Origin: Dyadobacter fermentans
GTDB lineage: Bacteria; Bacteroidota; Bacteroidia; Cytophagales; Spirosomataceae
Reading direction: 5' to 3'
Length of the DNA: 64,000 nt
Assembly (NCBI RefSeq): GCF_019924045.1
Contig: NZ_JAHXBN010000032.1
Location: 78,142-142,141 of the forward strand
Shown here: in pieces, positions 17,620 through 25,476 of the stretch
Layout of the letters: the number at the start of each line of letters is the position of its first letter
Numbering within the stretch: position 1 is the first letter of the stretch
Notes under the pieces: generated by a model
What the model saw: the letters and a program-made list of their open reading frames with translations, nothing else
Told to the model about the DNA's origin: nothing
Databases searched by the model: none
Program-made: the position numbers and the translations under genes

Positions 17620-17987
17620 TAGACACCAGCGCTGTTATTAAATATCTCAATGCCACGCTACCTCCATCCGGACTGAGTTTAATAGACGGCGTCATTGATA
17701 ACGAATCGATTATCTCGCTGATTACAGAGATTGAGCTGCGTGTTTGGGAACCTAATGATGCGATAGACAAAATAGTCTACGAGTCGTTCATAAACGGCTC
17801 CACTGTTCTCGACTTAAACCGCGCTATCATTGATCAAACCATAGCGGTCAGGAAGAAACACAGATTAAAACTTCCGGATGCGTTTATCGCCGCAACAGCG
17901 ATTGTTAACAATTTTACGTTGATAGCGGATAATGACAGAGATTTCGGCAAGGTCGACGTCCTGAAATACATCAATCCAAATCACTAA
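17601..17987 (+). CDS. PIN-domain ribonuclease toxin (VapC-like)
   Basis: A 128-residue single PIN domain. The metal-binding acids are in place: D8 in YLIDTSAVI, E43/E45 in ITEIELRVW, D93 in LPDAFIAATA and D110/D112 in LIADNDRDF. VapC toxins cleave tRNA or rRNA and are held inactive by the co-translated antitoxin encoded just upstream. The start ATG lies inside the antitoxin gene. The target RNA cannot be inferred. A convergent terminator follows within 5 bp. Confidence 0.88.
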   Translation: MEERYLIDTSAVIKYLNATLPPSGLSLIDGVIDNESIISLITEIELRVWEPNDAIDKIVYESFINGSTVLDLNRAIIDQTIAVRKKHRLKLPDAFIAATAIVNNFTLIADNDRDFGKVDVLKYINPNH

Positions 17988-17991
17988 AAAC

Positions 17992-18022
17992 AAAGCCATC
18001 CGCTACGAACACGGATGGCTTT
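17992..18022 (-). terminator. Terminator between the TA pair and the amidohydrolases
   Basis: AAAGCCATCCG (17992-18002) pairs perfectly with CGGATGGCTTT (18012-18022). On the minus strand the stem is followed by GTTTTTAG, so it best ends the amidohydrolase transcript; on the plus strand it may also stop the toxin-antitoxin transcript. Confidence 0.75.
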
Positions 18023-18050
18023 ACAATGTCTGAACTATTGACTTCCCGAC

Positions 18051-19355
18051 TTATTTCTTCCCATATTTATTCTTGTACTTTTCATAAAGCCGCTTCTGCT
18101 TGTCGTCCAGATTGACCTTGCCGCCGCGGATGTATGCAGCCTGAATCATATTGCCGCGCATATCGAGGATATCGCCATCGGACACGAGCAACGAGGCTTG
18201 CTTGCCTTTTTCAAGCGTTCCTACCTGCTGTCCGGCACCAATGATATCGGCTGCATTGCGGGTAACGAATTGTAATGCTTCCTCCGAAGTTACCCCGCTG
18301 AAACCGGATGCGGTACCAGCCAGAAAGCCCAGGTTACGTGTGCGCCACCATTCATCGGCATAGGTGATGGCTACTTTCACACCTGCCTTATGGAGTAGCC
18401 CGGGCAGCTCGTAAGGAAGATACACATTTTCGTCCACGCCTTCCGGAAGCCTGTGCGTAGTGTTGATGATTACCGGAACCTGATTTTCTTTCAAAAAGGT
18501 GGTCACTTTATAGGACTCATTACCACCGGCAATGACGATCTTCTTCACACCCGCTTCCTGCGCAAAACGAATGGATTCGATAATATCCTTCGCGTAGTCG
18601 GCGCGGATGTAGAGATTGGCCGTACCCGCGAAAAGCGGCTTCATTGCTTCCAGACGGAGATTTACCGGGCTTGGATTAGCTATTTCCGCATAAGCTTTTG
18701 CCTCCGCAAATGTCCTTTTGAAAAGGTCGATTACTTCCTGACGCTTGTCGTTCCGTTTGATGGAATACGTAAACGTCTCGTTATCGAAATTCCCTGCCAG
18801 AAAAGCGGGCCAGCTTAGCCAGATACCGTCATCCTTTTTCAGGACCGCATCTTCCCAGTTCCACCCGTCGCTGTAAAAAACGGATGAAGAGCCAGAGATC
18901 GCGCCGCCCTGCGGAACGGCCTGCGAAACCAGGATGCCATTACCCCGCAATGTCGGGATCACTTCCGAATCGGTATTGTAAGCCACGAGTGCGCGCACGT
19001 GAGGGTTGATCTCGCCAACTTCGTAAAAGTCTAGTGTAGCCCTTACCGATGCGATTTCCTGCAATCCGACGGTCGTATTTAATGAGATCAGGCCGGGGAA
19101 AATGTGTTTCCCCTTCACATCTACGGTTTCGGCACCCGAGGGGCTTGTTACCGAAGCTGCCGGTCCTACCTGCGTAATAATGCCCTTATCGAACGCAATG
19201 GCGCCATTCTGGATCACCTCTCCGTTTCCGACGTGGATGGTAGCACCTGTGAGCACTACCGGCTTGGTTTGTGGCTTGGCGGGTGCCGGATTTTGCGCTT
19301 GCGCTCCGGCTGTCAGTCCCAGCAAAAGGCCGGCGATCAGTTTATATCTTTTCAT
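18051..19355 (-). CDS. Secreted amidohydrolase-fold protein lacking metal ligands
   Basis: Protein of about 434 residues from ATG 19355, with a signal peptide (MKRYKLIAGLLLGLTAGAQAQ). The fold is that of the amidohydrolase superfamily: an N-terminal beta-sandwich (GATIHVGNGEVIQNGAIAFD), a barrel, and the C-terminal return of the sandwich (GTLEKGKQASLLVSDGD). At the place of the usual H-x-H metal motif it reads GLISLNTTVGLQE, so the metal site looks lost. It lies 28 bp after the 1012-residue amidohydrolase and is probably co-transcribed, so it may be a non-catalytic partner. ATG 19355 is preferred over 19406 because of the signal peptide. Confidence 0.85.
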   Translation of the reverse strand: MKRYKLIAGLLLGLTAGAQAQNPAPAKPQTKPVVLTGATIHVGNGEVIQNGAIAFDKGIITQVGPAASVTSPSGAETVDVKGKHIFPGLISLNTTVGLQEIASVRATLDFYEVGEINPHVRALVAYNTDSEVIPTLRGNGILVSQAVPQGGAISGSSSVFYSDGWNWEDAVLKKDDGIWLSWPAFLAGNFDNETFTYSIKRNDKRQEVIDLFKRTFAEAKAYAEIANPSPVNLRLEAMKPLFAGTANLYIRADYAKDIIESIRFAQEAGVKKIVIAGGNESYKVTTFLKENQVPVIINTTHRLPEGVDENVYLPYELPGLLHKAGVKVAITYADEWWRTRNLGFLAGTASGFSGVTSEEALQFVTRNAADIIGAGQQVGTLEKGKQASLLVSDGDILDMRGNMIQAAYIRGGKVNLDDKQKRLYEKYKNKYGKK

Positions 19356-19383
19356 AAAAATCAATTTGAATGTCCTGAAACAG

Positions 19384-22300
19384 TTATTTACCAGCGTGGA
19401 TATCAACGTGCTCCGCGTGAATCCCTACTACATCCTCACAATGCCACATATGCGGCTTCGTCGCTTCCGGCTTTTGCGTAGGTTTGCCCTCCGCTTTTTC
19501 ACCCAGCATTTTCTGGATCAGTCTTTCGCGTTCCACGGCAATGGATTTCTGTTTCTCTTCATCCTTTTTGCGATCGAAATAAATGGCACCTTCTACCATC
19601 GTGAAGTCGGGCCTTGCATATACCGAAAGCGGGCTCGCATTCCAGAGTACCAGGTCGGCATCCTTGCCGGCTTTCACGCTTCCCATCCGGTCGTCGACGT
19701 GCAACAGTTTGGCAGGGTTCAAAGTCACCATTTTCCAGGCTTCCTCTTCCGGCACACCGCCATACTCGACAGTTTTGGCTGCTTCCTGATTCAGACGGCG
19801 GGCCATTTCGGCGTCGTCGGAGTTAATCGCCACGGTCACACCTTCGTGGTACATCAATGCCGCATTGTATGGAATCGCCTCTTTCACTTCCATTTTATAT
19901 GCCCACCAGTCGGCAAACGTCGAGCCGCCGATACCGCGTTTCTGCATACCGTCGGCGAGTTTATAACCTTCCAGAATGTGGGTAAATGTATTGATCCGGA
20001 ATTTGAGTGAATCTGCTACGTGCATGAGCATATTGATCTCCGATTGCACATAGGAATGGCAGGTGATGAAGCGCTCGTTAGCGAGAATCTCCGCCAGTGC
20101 ATCAAGCTCGATATCGCGGCGAGGCGGTGCTATATTCGTCTTTTTAGCATTTGCATTGTAGCTCTTCCAACTAGCGGCATACTCTTTCGCACGCAGGAAA
20201 TGGTCGAAATAGATTTGCTCCACACCCATACGCGTCTGCGGAAAGCGCACGCGCTGCACGTCGCCCCAGTTCGATTGCTTCACGTTTTCGCCCAATGCGA
20301 ACTTGATCGTTTTCACCTGCGGAATCAGCATTTCCGATTGGCTTGCACCCCATTTCAGCTTGATCATCGCGCTTTGCCCGCCGATCGAGTTCGCCGAGCC
20401 GTGGAGCAAATGCGAGGCCGTAACCCCGCCCGCCAGTTGCCGGTAAATGTTGATATCGTCCGGATTGATCACATCACTCATCCGCACCTCCGCAGAGCTC
20501 GATTGCCCGCCTTCGTTAATGCTGAAAAGCGCGATATGCGAATGCTCGTCGATAATGCCGCTCGTAAGGTGCTTACCGGTCCCATCGATTGTTCTAGCTC
20601 CCGATGGTGCAGCGAGGCCCTTCCCTACTTTGGCAATTTTGCCGTTCTGAACAATCACATCGGCATTTTGCAGAATACCATCTTTTTCATTCGTCCAGAT
20701 CGTCGCATTTTTGATCAGTACGGTTTCTTTCGCAGGTAATGTTTCATTTCCGTAACCTACAAAAGGATACACAATCGGCCCCGTTTCTTTGCTTTTCGGC
20801 TTCGCGGTATCTGCGGCAGCCACTGTTGTATTCTTTTCCGTCAGCGCGGCGCTCCATGGAATAACGGTACCATCAGGCAGCACGCCTTCTCCGCTGAACC
20901 CATTTCCGCTCAGCCAGCCTGTGAGGCGCGTCGTGCCTCCCACTTTCTTGTCTTGCTGGTAGCTCAATGTAAGCAATGCATTCGCCAGCATAGCCTTGGG
21001 AGTGATCTTGATCGAATCCTGCACTGTGATCTTATACTCGGGCTTCTCCGGCGATCCGGTGATCTGTAACTTTCCGGCCGGCTGGTTGTTCAGCGACAGC
21101 GAGTAAGTGCCCCTGATATCCGGTGCATCCAATGCGGTTAGTACGAATTTCTTGCCCTGTATCCAGTTTTCGTAGATTACGTTGTCTTTCGAAAACAGGT
21201 CTCCCGAAGTAATGATGAAGTTGGCAAGCATTCCCGATTTCAGGCTCCCTACCTTGCTATCGGCCTTGACCAACGATGCGGGCAGGGTTGTGAGCGCTGC
21301 CAGTGCTCTTTCTTTAGGCAAGCCATATTCGATGGCTGTACGCAGGTTTTTCCAGAAATCAGCCTTATTCCGCAATCCCGCGGTGGTCAAGGCAAAAGGA
21401 ATCTCGGCCTTCGCAACCTCCGAGGCATTACGTGGCGCCAGCTCCCAGTGTTTCAGCTGGCTCATGGTCACCACTTCCGCATCCCAGGGGTCGGTCACAT
21501 CGTAGGCATCCGGGAATACCAGCGGTAACACCAGGGTTGCCTTACTGGCCTTAATCTCCTGAATGCGCTGATATTCATCCCCTCCTCCACGAATAATGTA
21601 TTGTATTCCAAACTCGTCCCCGATTTTGTCAGCCCGCAAAATGCTGTATTTATCGCTTGCTTCAAAAAACGAAGGCAGCACTTTAATCTGGTTGAATGCT
21701 TCAAGCGACAGGTTGGTTTCCTTTTTGTTTCCGCCTTTCGCATACCAGTCGGCATCGTAGTAGTTTTGTCTCAAAAGCGCCACCACACCCATCCCCGAAG
21801 ACGGGTAGGTCTGCGATGAACTTCCTTTTCCAAAAGAGAAATGGGCCGACGCTTTGCTATTAAGCATTGCTTTGTTAGCCGGTTCGTCGGTAAGGGTCAC
21901 GAGCGCGCCGTTTCCGCGCACAATGCCGTCGTGCGAATGCACCAGCACCGTACCGAAACCGATCTTCCGCAAGTCGCCTGCTTTTTTGGAGTCGGGTGTA
22001 AAAAGAGTACCGGCATCCGTCTCGGGCTGAATGGCCTGGTTCCAGCCAAACGCACCTTTCTTGTTTGATTCAAGCTGAGGGGTTTGCCGGCCACCGCCAC
22101 CTTGCGCCCTTCTCACCTCCGGCATTCCGTAATCCGAATCCAGTTCGATGAGCGATGCGTAAATGAATTTACCTTTCAGATCGACTGTAACCGTACCGGC
22201 GGGGATTTTTACCTGTTTACCCGTTTCCCGGATCACCCCATCTTCGATCAGCATGGTGGCATTCTCGATCGTAGTTTTCGGATCTACGACGATCGTCGCA

Positions 22301-22422
22301 TTTGTGAAAGCGTAGCGCCCCGTTCTTTCATCATAGGCGCCGTTTCTCGGGAAAGTCTCCTGTGCGTGGCAATACACCGCCAGCGTCATGCAGCCTAATA
22401 TCGTTGATAATTGTTTAAACAT
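19384..22422 (-). CDS. Secreted double amidohydrolase (inactive N-half, active C-half)
   Basis: A 1012-residue exported protein (signal peptide ending near YCHAQE) made of two amidohydrolase modules. The N-terminal module (to about residue 480) has ASLIELDSDYGMPE where H-x-H should be. The C-terminal module (from about 570) keeps the metal site: GIIDEHSHIA (H-x-H), a His in ITCHSYVQSE, a His in TFTHILEGYK and the Asp of NSDDAEM. Relatives hydrolyse cyclic amides, dipeptides or related substrates; the substrate here is unknown. It is followed by a further metal-less module in the next gene, giving three modules with one active site. Confidence 0.88.
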   Translation of the reverse strand: MFKQLSTILGCMTLAVYCHAQETFPRNGAYDERTGRYAFTNATIVVDPKTTIENATMLIEDGVIRETGKQVKIPAGTVTVDLKGKFIYASLIELDSDYGMPEVRRAQGGGGRQTPQLESNKKGAFGWNQAIQPETDAGTLFTPDSKKAGDLRKIGFGTVLVHSHDGIVRGNGALVTLTDEPANKAMLNSKASAHFSFGKGSSSQTYPSSGMGVVALLRQNYYDADWYAKGGNKKETNLSLEAFNQIKVLPSFFEASDKYSILRADKIGDEFGIQYIIRGGGDEYQRIQEIKASKATLVLPLVFPDAYDVTDPWDAEVVTMSQLKHWELAPRNASEVAKAEIPFALTTAGLRNKADFWKNLRTAIEYGLPKERALAALTTLPASLVKADSKVGSLKSGMLANFIITSGDLFSKDNVIYENWIQGKKFVLTALDAPDIRGTYSLSLNNQPAGKLQITGSPEKPEYKITVQDSIKITPKAMLANALLTLSYQQDKKVGGTTRLTGWLSGNGFSGEGVLPDGTVIPWSAALTEKNTTVAAADTAKPKSKETGPIVYPFVGYGNETLPAKETVLIKNATIWTNEKDGILQNADVIVQNGKIAKVGKGLAAPSGARTIDGTGKHLTSGIIDEHSHIALFSINEGGQSSSAEVRMSDVINPDDINIYRQLAGGVTASHLLHGSANSIGGQSAMIKLKWGASQSEMLIPQVKTIKFALGENVKQSNWGDVQRVRFPQTRMGVEQIYFDHFLRAKEYAASWKSYNANAKKTNIAPPRRDIELDALAEILANERFITCHSYVQSEINMLMHVADSLKFRINTFTHILEGYKLADGMQKRGIGGSTFADWWAYKMEVKEAIPYNAALMYHEGVTVAINSDDAEMARRLNQEAAKTVEYGGVPEEEAWKMVTLNPAKLLHVDDRMGSVKAGKDADLVLWNASPLSVYARPDFTMVEGAIYFDRKKDEEKQKSIAVERERLIQKMLGEKAEGKPTQKPEATKPHMWHCEDVVGIHAEHVDIHAGK

Positions 22423-22539
22423 ATATTGTTGTCTTAATTACAATTGTGCCTTACAATATACAAGTAAAATCGGTAAATCAGGGCTCTGAGGCGTATCTTG
22501 CAGCTGTTTTCACCGTTGTTCACCATCTTTCCATCGATC

Positions 22540-22836
22540 ATGACATTCGAACAATTCCAGGAATCTGTTTCCCAGCCTGCTCCTCCCAAAGGCCTTCCCA
22601 TTCTTCTGGAAGCACTTTGGCACGACGCCAACGGCGATTGGGAATCGGCTCATAACATCGCTCAAAGCCGGGAAGGAACACAATCTTACGACCGCTTACA
22701 TGCCTATCTGCACCGCGTCGAAGGGGATACCTTCAATGCAGGATATTGGTACCGGCGTGCTGGTTCAGAAGTATTTAAGGGAAGCCTGAAAGAAGAATGG
22801 ACTTATCTCGCGAATCTGTTCCTCCAAAAAACATAA
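22540..22836 (+). CDS. Small conserved protein of unknown function
   Basis: A 98-residue protein from ATG 22540 (MTFEQFQESVSQ). I know similar short proteins in Bacteroidota but no functional name. It is helical, with aromatic patches AHNIAQSREG, LHAYLHRVEGD and GYWYRRAGSE, resembling one and a half TPR-like helices. No signal peptide or membrane segment. Its stop codon lies within the first operator unit of the satD promoter region. The TTG-started longer frame from 22498 is less likely. Confidence 0.7.
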   Translation: MTFEQFQESVSQPAPPKGLPILLEALWHDANGDWESAHNIAQSREGTQSYDRLHAYLHRVEGDTFNAGYWYRRAGSEVFKGSLKEEWTYLANLFLQKT

Positions 22837-22938
22837 GGCTTTTTACTTATATATTTACTAATATAAGGTTTTTAACTTATATCTTTAATATATAAGGCTT
22901 TTACCTTATATTTGTTCATTATAAGTAAAAAACCTTAT
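22833..22938 (+). promoter_or_regulatory. Four-copy operator array upstream of satD
   Basis: Four 18-bp imperfect palindromes: 22833-22850, 22863-22880, 22892-22909 and 22921-22938. The first reads ATAAGGCTTTTTACTTAT; the fourth is the same type in reverse orientation. Starts are 30, 29 and 29 bp apart, close to three helical turns. The last copy ends 4 bp before the satD ATG, and copies 3 and 4 flank a perfect TATATTTG box. The layout fits cooperative repression, perhaps by SatD itself, which has a C-terminal helix-turn-helix. Confidence 0.75.
22907..22914 (+). promoter_or_regulatory. Bacteroidota -7 box of satD
   Basis: TATATTTG, an exact TAnnTTTG match, overlapping operator copy 3 and ending 6 bp before copy 4. 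The predicted start near 22921 would fall in copy 4. Confidence 0.6.
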
Positions 22939-22942
22939 ACTC

Positions 22943-23575
22943 ATGAAAGCGATCCAGGCGGTAATAACTGCTGACATGGTCAATTATACGCAATTTTCGC
23001 GTGAAGAATCGGGCGTTTGGCTGGAAGAAATGCTTGATGTTTTGCACCAAAACCAATCTTTCAAATGGGCGCTAAAACCCGAAATCTACCGCGGGGACAG
23101 CTTCCAGGCAGTATTAAAAAACACCGACGAGATCATGCGAATGGCCATCCTCGCACGCGCATGTATACGCAAGCACGCGCCCAACGCCGATATGCGCGTA
23201 GCCATTGGAATCGGCCATACTGAGCAACTCACCAACCGCCCTGGTACATCCGACGGCGAGGCATTCAGGCTTTCGGGACACCTGGCCGATAAAATCCGCC
23301 AGCAGAAAGCCAGGATCGGCATTGCATTCTCCAAGCCATCGGAACCCTTATCCGCGACGCTGGATCTGCTGGAAACAGTCATTGAAAGCTGGACTGCCGC
23401 CCAAAGCCAGGTGATTGAAGCACTGCTACAAGGCAAAAATATAACACAAATCGCCGAAATGCTTTCCATCAGCCAATCGGCAGCAAGCCAGCGGGTTGCC
23501 TCGTCGAAATGGTGGGCTATTGATAGTTTTCTTGCTACCTTTCCAAAGCAATTATCGCTATACACCAAACGCTAA
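22943..23575 (+). CDS. SatD-family protein with C-terminal helix-turn-helix
   Basis: A 210-residue cytoplasmic protein resembling the SatD family. The N-terminal ~130 residues (VITADMVNYTQFSREE, PEIYRGDSFQAVL, DMRVAIGIGH, GEAFRLSGHLAD) look like the SatD domain, related to nucleotide-cyclase-like folds. The C-terminal part (EALLQGKNITQIAEMLSI, then SQSAASQRV) is a sigma-70-region-4-like helix-turn-helix. SatD was first linked to acid tolerance in streptococci; its molecular role is unclear. It is 6 bp before a DUF3307 gene, a recurrent pairing. The HTH makes it a candidate repressor of the operator array just upstream. Confidence 0.8.
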   Translation: MKAIQAVITADMVNYTQFSREESGVWLEEMLDVLHQNQSFKWALKPEIYRGDSFQAVLKNTDEIMRMAILARACIRKHAPNADMRVAIGIGHTEQLTNRPGTSDGEAFRLSGHLADKIRQQKARIGIAFSKPSEPLSATLDLLETVIESWTAAQSQVIEALLQGKNITQIAEMLSISQSAASQRVASSKWWAIDSFLATFPKQLSLYTKR

Positions 23576-23581
23576 ACGACT

Positions 23582-24337
23582 ATGACAGAATTTCTGTTGC
23601 TCCTTTTGGCACACGTTCTCGCAGATTTTTACTGGCAGCCTACCAAATGGGTAACCGACAAAAAGGAGAGAAAATACAAATCCCGTTATCTGTATTTCCA
23701 CATATTACTTGTCATAATCGTCTCATATATTGCCCTGCACCAGTGGCAAAATCCGTTTCCGGCCATTGTGCTGGGCATCGCACATGGTGTGATCGATCTT
23801 GTCAAAATATCATTCGACAAAAAGGGCTCTCTCGCCTGGTTTATCGCCGACCAGGCCGCGCACCTTGCCACCATTGCACTCACCGCGCTGATACTTACGA
23901 GCAATATCCTACCCGGCTTTGAAGCGCTTGCCGTGTGGCTCAACAAGCCTAAAACCCTTGCAACGTTATCAGGCGCATTATTCATTCTCAATCCGATCTC
24001 CTTTTTTGTAGGCATACTCACCAAACCATGGCGCGAAGAGCTCGCCAAACTCGCGCCCGGGGCCGACGACAACCTCGCCAACGCCGGCCGTTGGATAGGC
24101 CTTTCGGAGCGTTTGCTCATTTTTGTTTTTGTGTTAGTTAACCAATATTCGGCGATTGGCTTCCTTATCGCCGCTAAATCGCTGCTGAGATACAATGAAA
24201 AAGCAACCGATTCCGGCATTCCTCCCGCCTATATCAGCAAGAAATCGGAGTATGTGCTGGTAGGCACGCTCATGAGTTACACTTGTGCGATTGCCGTCGC
24301 ATTGGCAGTTCAGATACTCAGCCAAAAATTTAAATAG
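23582..24337 (+). CDS. DUF3307-family integral membrane protein
   Basis: A 251-residue membrane protein with about six hydrophobic segments. The N-terminus (LLLLLAHVLADFYWQPTKW) with its conserved H-x3-D-F-x-x-Q motif, and HGVIDLVKI soon after, are typical of DUF3307. It follows satD by 6 bp, so the pair is one operon. The function of the family is unknown; conserved His and Asp in membrane helices suggest an enzyme or a metal-dependent transporter, but this is inference. Confidence 0.8.
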   Translation: MTEFLLLLLAHVLADFYWQPTKWVTDKKERKYKSRYLYFHILLVIIVSYIALHQWQNPFPAIVLGIAHGVIDLVKISFDKKGSLAWFIADQAAHLATIALTALILTSNILPGFEALAVWLNKPKTLATLSGALFILNPISFFVGILTKPWREELAKLAPGADDNLANAGRWIGLSERLLIFVFVLVNQYSAIGFLIAAKSLLRYNEKATDSGIPPAYISKKSEYVLVGTLMSYTCAIAVALAVQILSQKFK

Positions 24338-24340
24338 CGC

Positions 24341-24370
24341 ATTAAACTTGCCGGGTCTTTTTGCATCTAA
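24341..24370 (+). promoter_or_regulatory. ECF-sigma-like promoter, site C (Spy-like gene)
   Basis: ATTAAAC (24341-24347), 18 bp, TCTAA (24366-24370), within CGCATTAAAC...TCTAACCCGG. It lies 25 bp before the ATG at 24396 and matches sites A and B in both boxes and spacing. Confidence 0.6.
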
Positions 24371-24395
24371 CCCGGGTATCTAAACTTTTTTGACC

Positions 24396-24764
24396 ATGAG
24401 GAAATCATTGTTAGCCATTTTACTGGCATTTGTTAGCTTCACAACCTTCGCACAACGCGGCGGCAACGCTACGCCCGAGCAACGCGCGGACAACCAGACT
24501 AAAACTTTAACCGAAAACCTCAAACTTTCGGACGATCAGCAGAAAAAAGTATACGACCTTAGCCTCGCCCGCGCCAAGAAAATGCAGGAACTAAGGGATT
24601 CTCAAAACATGGACCGCGAACAAATGCGCGCTTCGATGGAGACATTCAACACCGAGCTCTCTAAAATCCTGACCGTAGAACAGCAGGAGAAATACAAAAC
24701 CATGCTGGAAGATCGCCGGAATAATCGCGGCGGCGGAGGTGGTGGAGGCGGGCCCAGAAACTAA
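24396..24764 (+). CDS. Small periplasmic Spy/CpxP-like helical protein with Gly tail
   Basis: A 122-residue exported protein: signal peptide MRKSLLAILLAFVSFTTFAQ, then a highly charged helical body. The segment TPEQRADNQTKTLTENLKLS and later ILTVEQQEKYKTMLEDRR resemble the LTxxQ-type motifs of Spy/CpxP-like and DUF4890 periplasmic proteins, which act as chaperones or stress sensors. The tail is polyglycine (GGGGGGGG). The TTG at 24390 is not needed. Site C upstream links it to the efflux operon and the barrel gene, which fits an envelope-stress role. Confidence 0.75.
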   Translation: MRKSLLAILLAFVSFTTFAQRGGNATPEQRADNQTKTLTENLKLSDDQQKKVYDLSLARAKKMQELRDSQNMDREQMRASMETFNTELSKILTVEQQEKYKTMLEDRRNNRGGGGGGGGPRN

Positions 24765-24781
24765 ACTCAGTTCATGCAAAA

Positions 24782-24811
24782 CAGGCTGCCACATTCACAT
24801 ATGGCAGCCTG
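24782..24811 (+). terminator. Rho-independent terminator after the Spy-like gene
   Basis: CAGGCTGCCA (24782-24791) pairs with TGGCAGCCTG (24802-24811); the plus strand continues CTTCATTTTA. It lies between convergent genes. Confidence 0.75.
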
Positions 24812-24834
24812 CTTCATTTTATAATGTCCGGATT

Positions 24835-25416
24835 TTAAATCACTCCCTCCTCCTTCAAAAGATCATTCAGGCAAAACTGGTATTGATCAAAAACAGGAAC
24901 CATTTCATCCCATTCATAGACAGTCCATTTGCGCGACCGATCCATTACCATGATCTTACGGCTTTCTGTCAAAACCCAAATTACCCGTTCTGTACCAAAC
25001 CCGATCATCTTTTCACTCTTACGGAAAAAATAGTCCTCAGGGCTTGGAAACTGACCTGCCTCGATTTTTACATCAACCTCGATTGCAATTTTCGGAGGTA
25101 CATCGGGGTAGTTTTTTGAAAATACATTCTTGATCAATGCCTTGTCAAAAACTGCTACATCATTTGTCAGATTATTCCCGTGTGAAACGTGCAAGCCCGG
25201 CTCATTGGTTAGAACCCAATAACCGTTCCTTTGCAGCATCTGAGCGAAGTACGTACTGATAATTCTGACGATTAACCCCTGTAAAAAACTACAACCCATG
25301 ACTTCTTCCGGAGACAAATTATTTTCCAGTACCTTCTTGTAGCCCTTGCGGTACAAGGGGCGCCCGTCGAGTTCTTCGAAGATCAAGCTAGCAGGAATCG
25401 TCTCGGTGAGTATCAT
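24835..25416 (-). CDS. Uma2-family (DUF820) nuclease-like protein, divergent
   Basis: A 193-residue protein with the Uma2 restriction-endonuclease-like fold. The core acids are recognisable as TNDVAVFD, the PPKIAIEVD strand and the later SEKMIGFGTERVIWVLT segment, but they differ from the common PD..EIVSPS pattern seen in the second copy at 38200. Uma2 proteins are abundant in cyanobacteria and Cytophagales; their biological role is unclear. It is a single gene with its own promoter box at 25440-25447. Confidence 0.75.
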   Translation of the reverse strand: MILTETIPASLIFEELDGRPLYRKGYKKVLENNLSPEEVMGCSFLQGLIVRIISTYFAQMLQRNGYWVLTNEPGLHVSHGNNLTNDVAVFDKALIKNVFSKNYPDVPPKIAIEVDVKIEAGQFPSPEDYFFRKSEKMIGFGTERVIWVLTESRKIMVMDRSRKWTVYEWDEMVPVFDQYQFCLNDLLKEEGVI

Positions 25417-25439
25417 GGTTCTTTCAATTGGCTTCTAAA

Positions 25440-25447
25440 CAAATATA
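25440..25447 (-). promoter_or_regulatory. Bacteroidota -7 box for the Uma2 gene
   Basis: TATATTTG on the minus strand, exact TAnnTTTG, 24 bp before the ATG at 25416. Confidence 0.5.
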
Positions 25448-25476
25448 GCGAATTTTAACCTCACTCAAAATCAGCC

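Noticed and set aside
19102..20010. 302-codon plus-strand open frame opposite the amidohydrolase genes
   Set aside because: Spans the junction of two real minus-strand genes and has no recognisable domain; shadow frame.
22833..22938. Iteron-type replication origin
   Set aside because: No initiator gene nearby; the copies centre on a promoter box directly before satD, which fits operators better.
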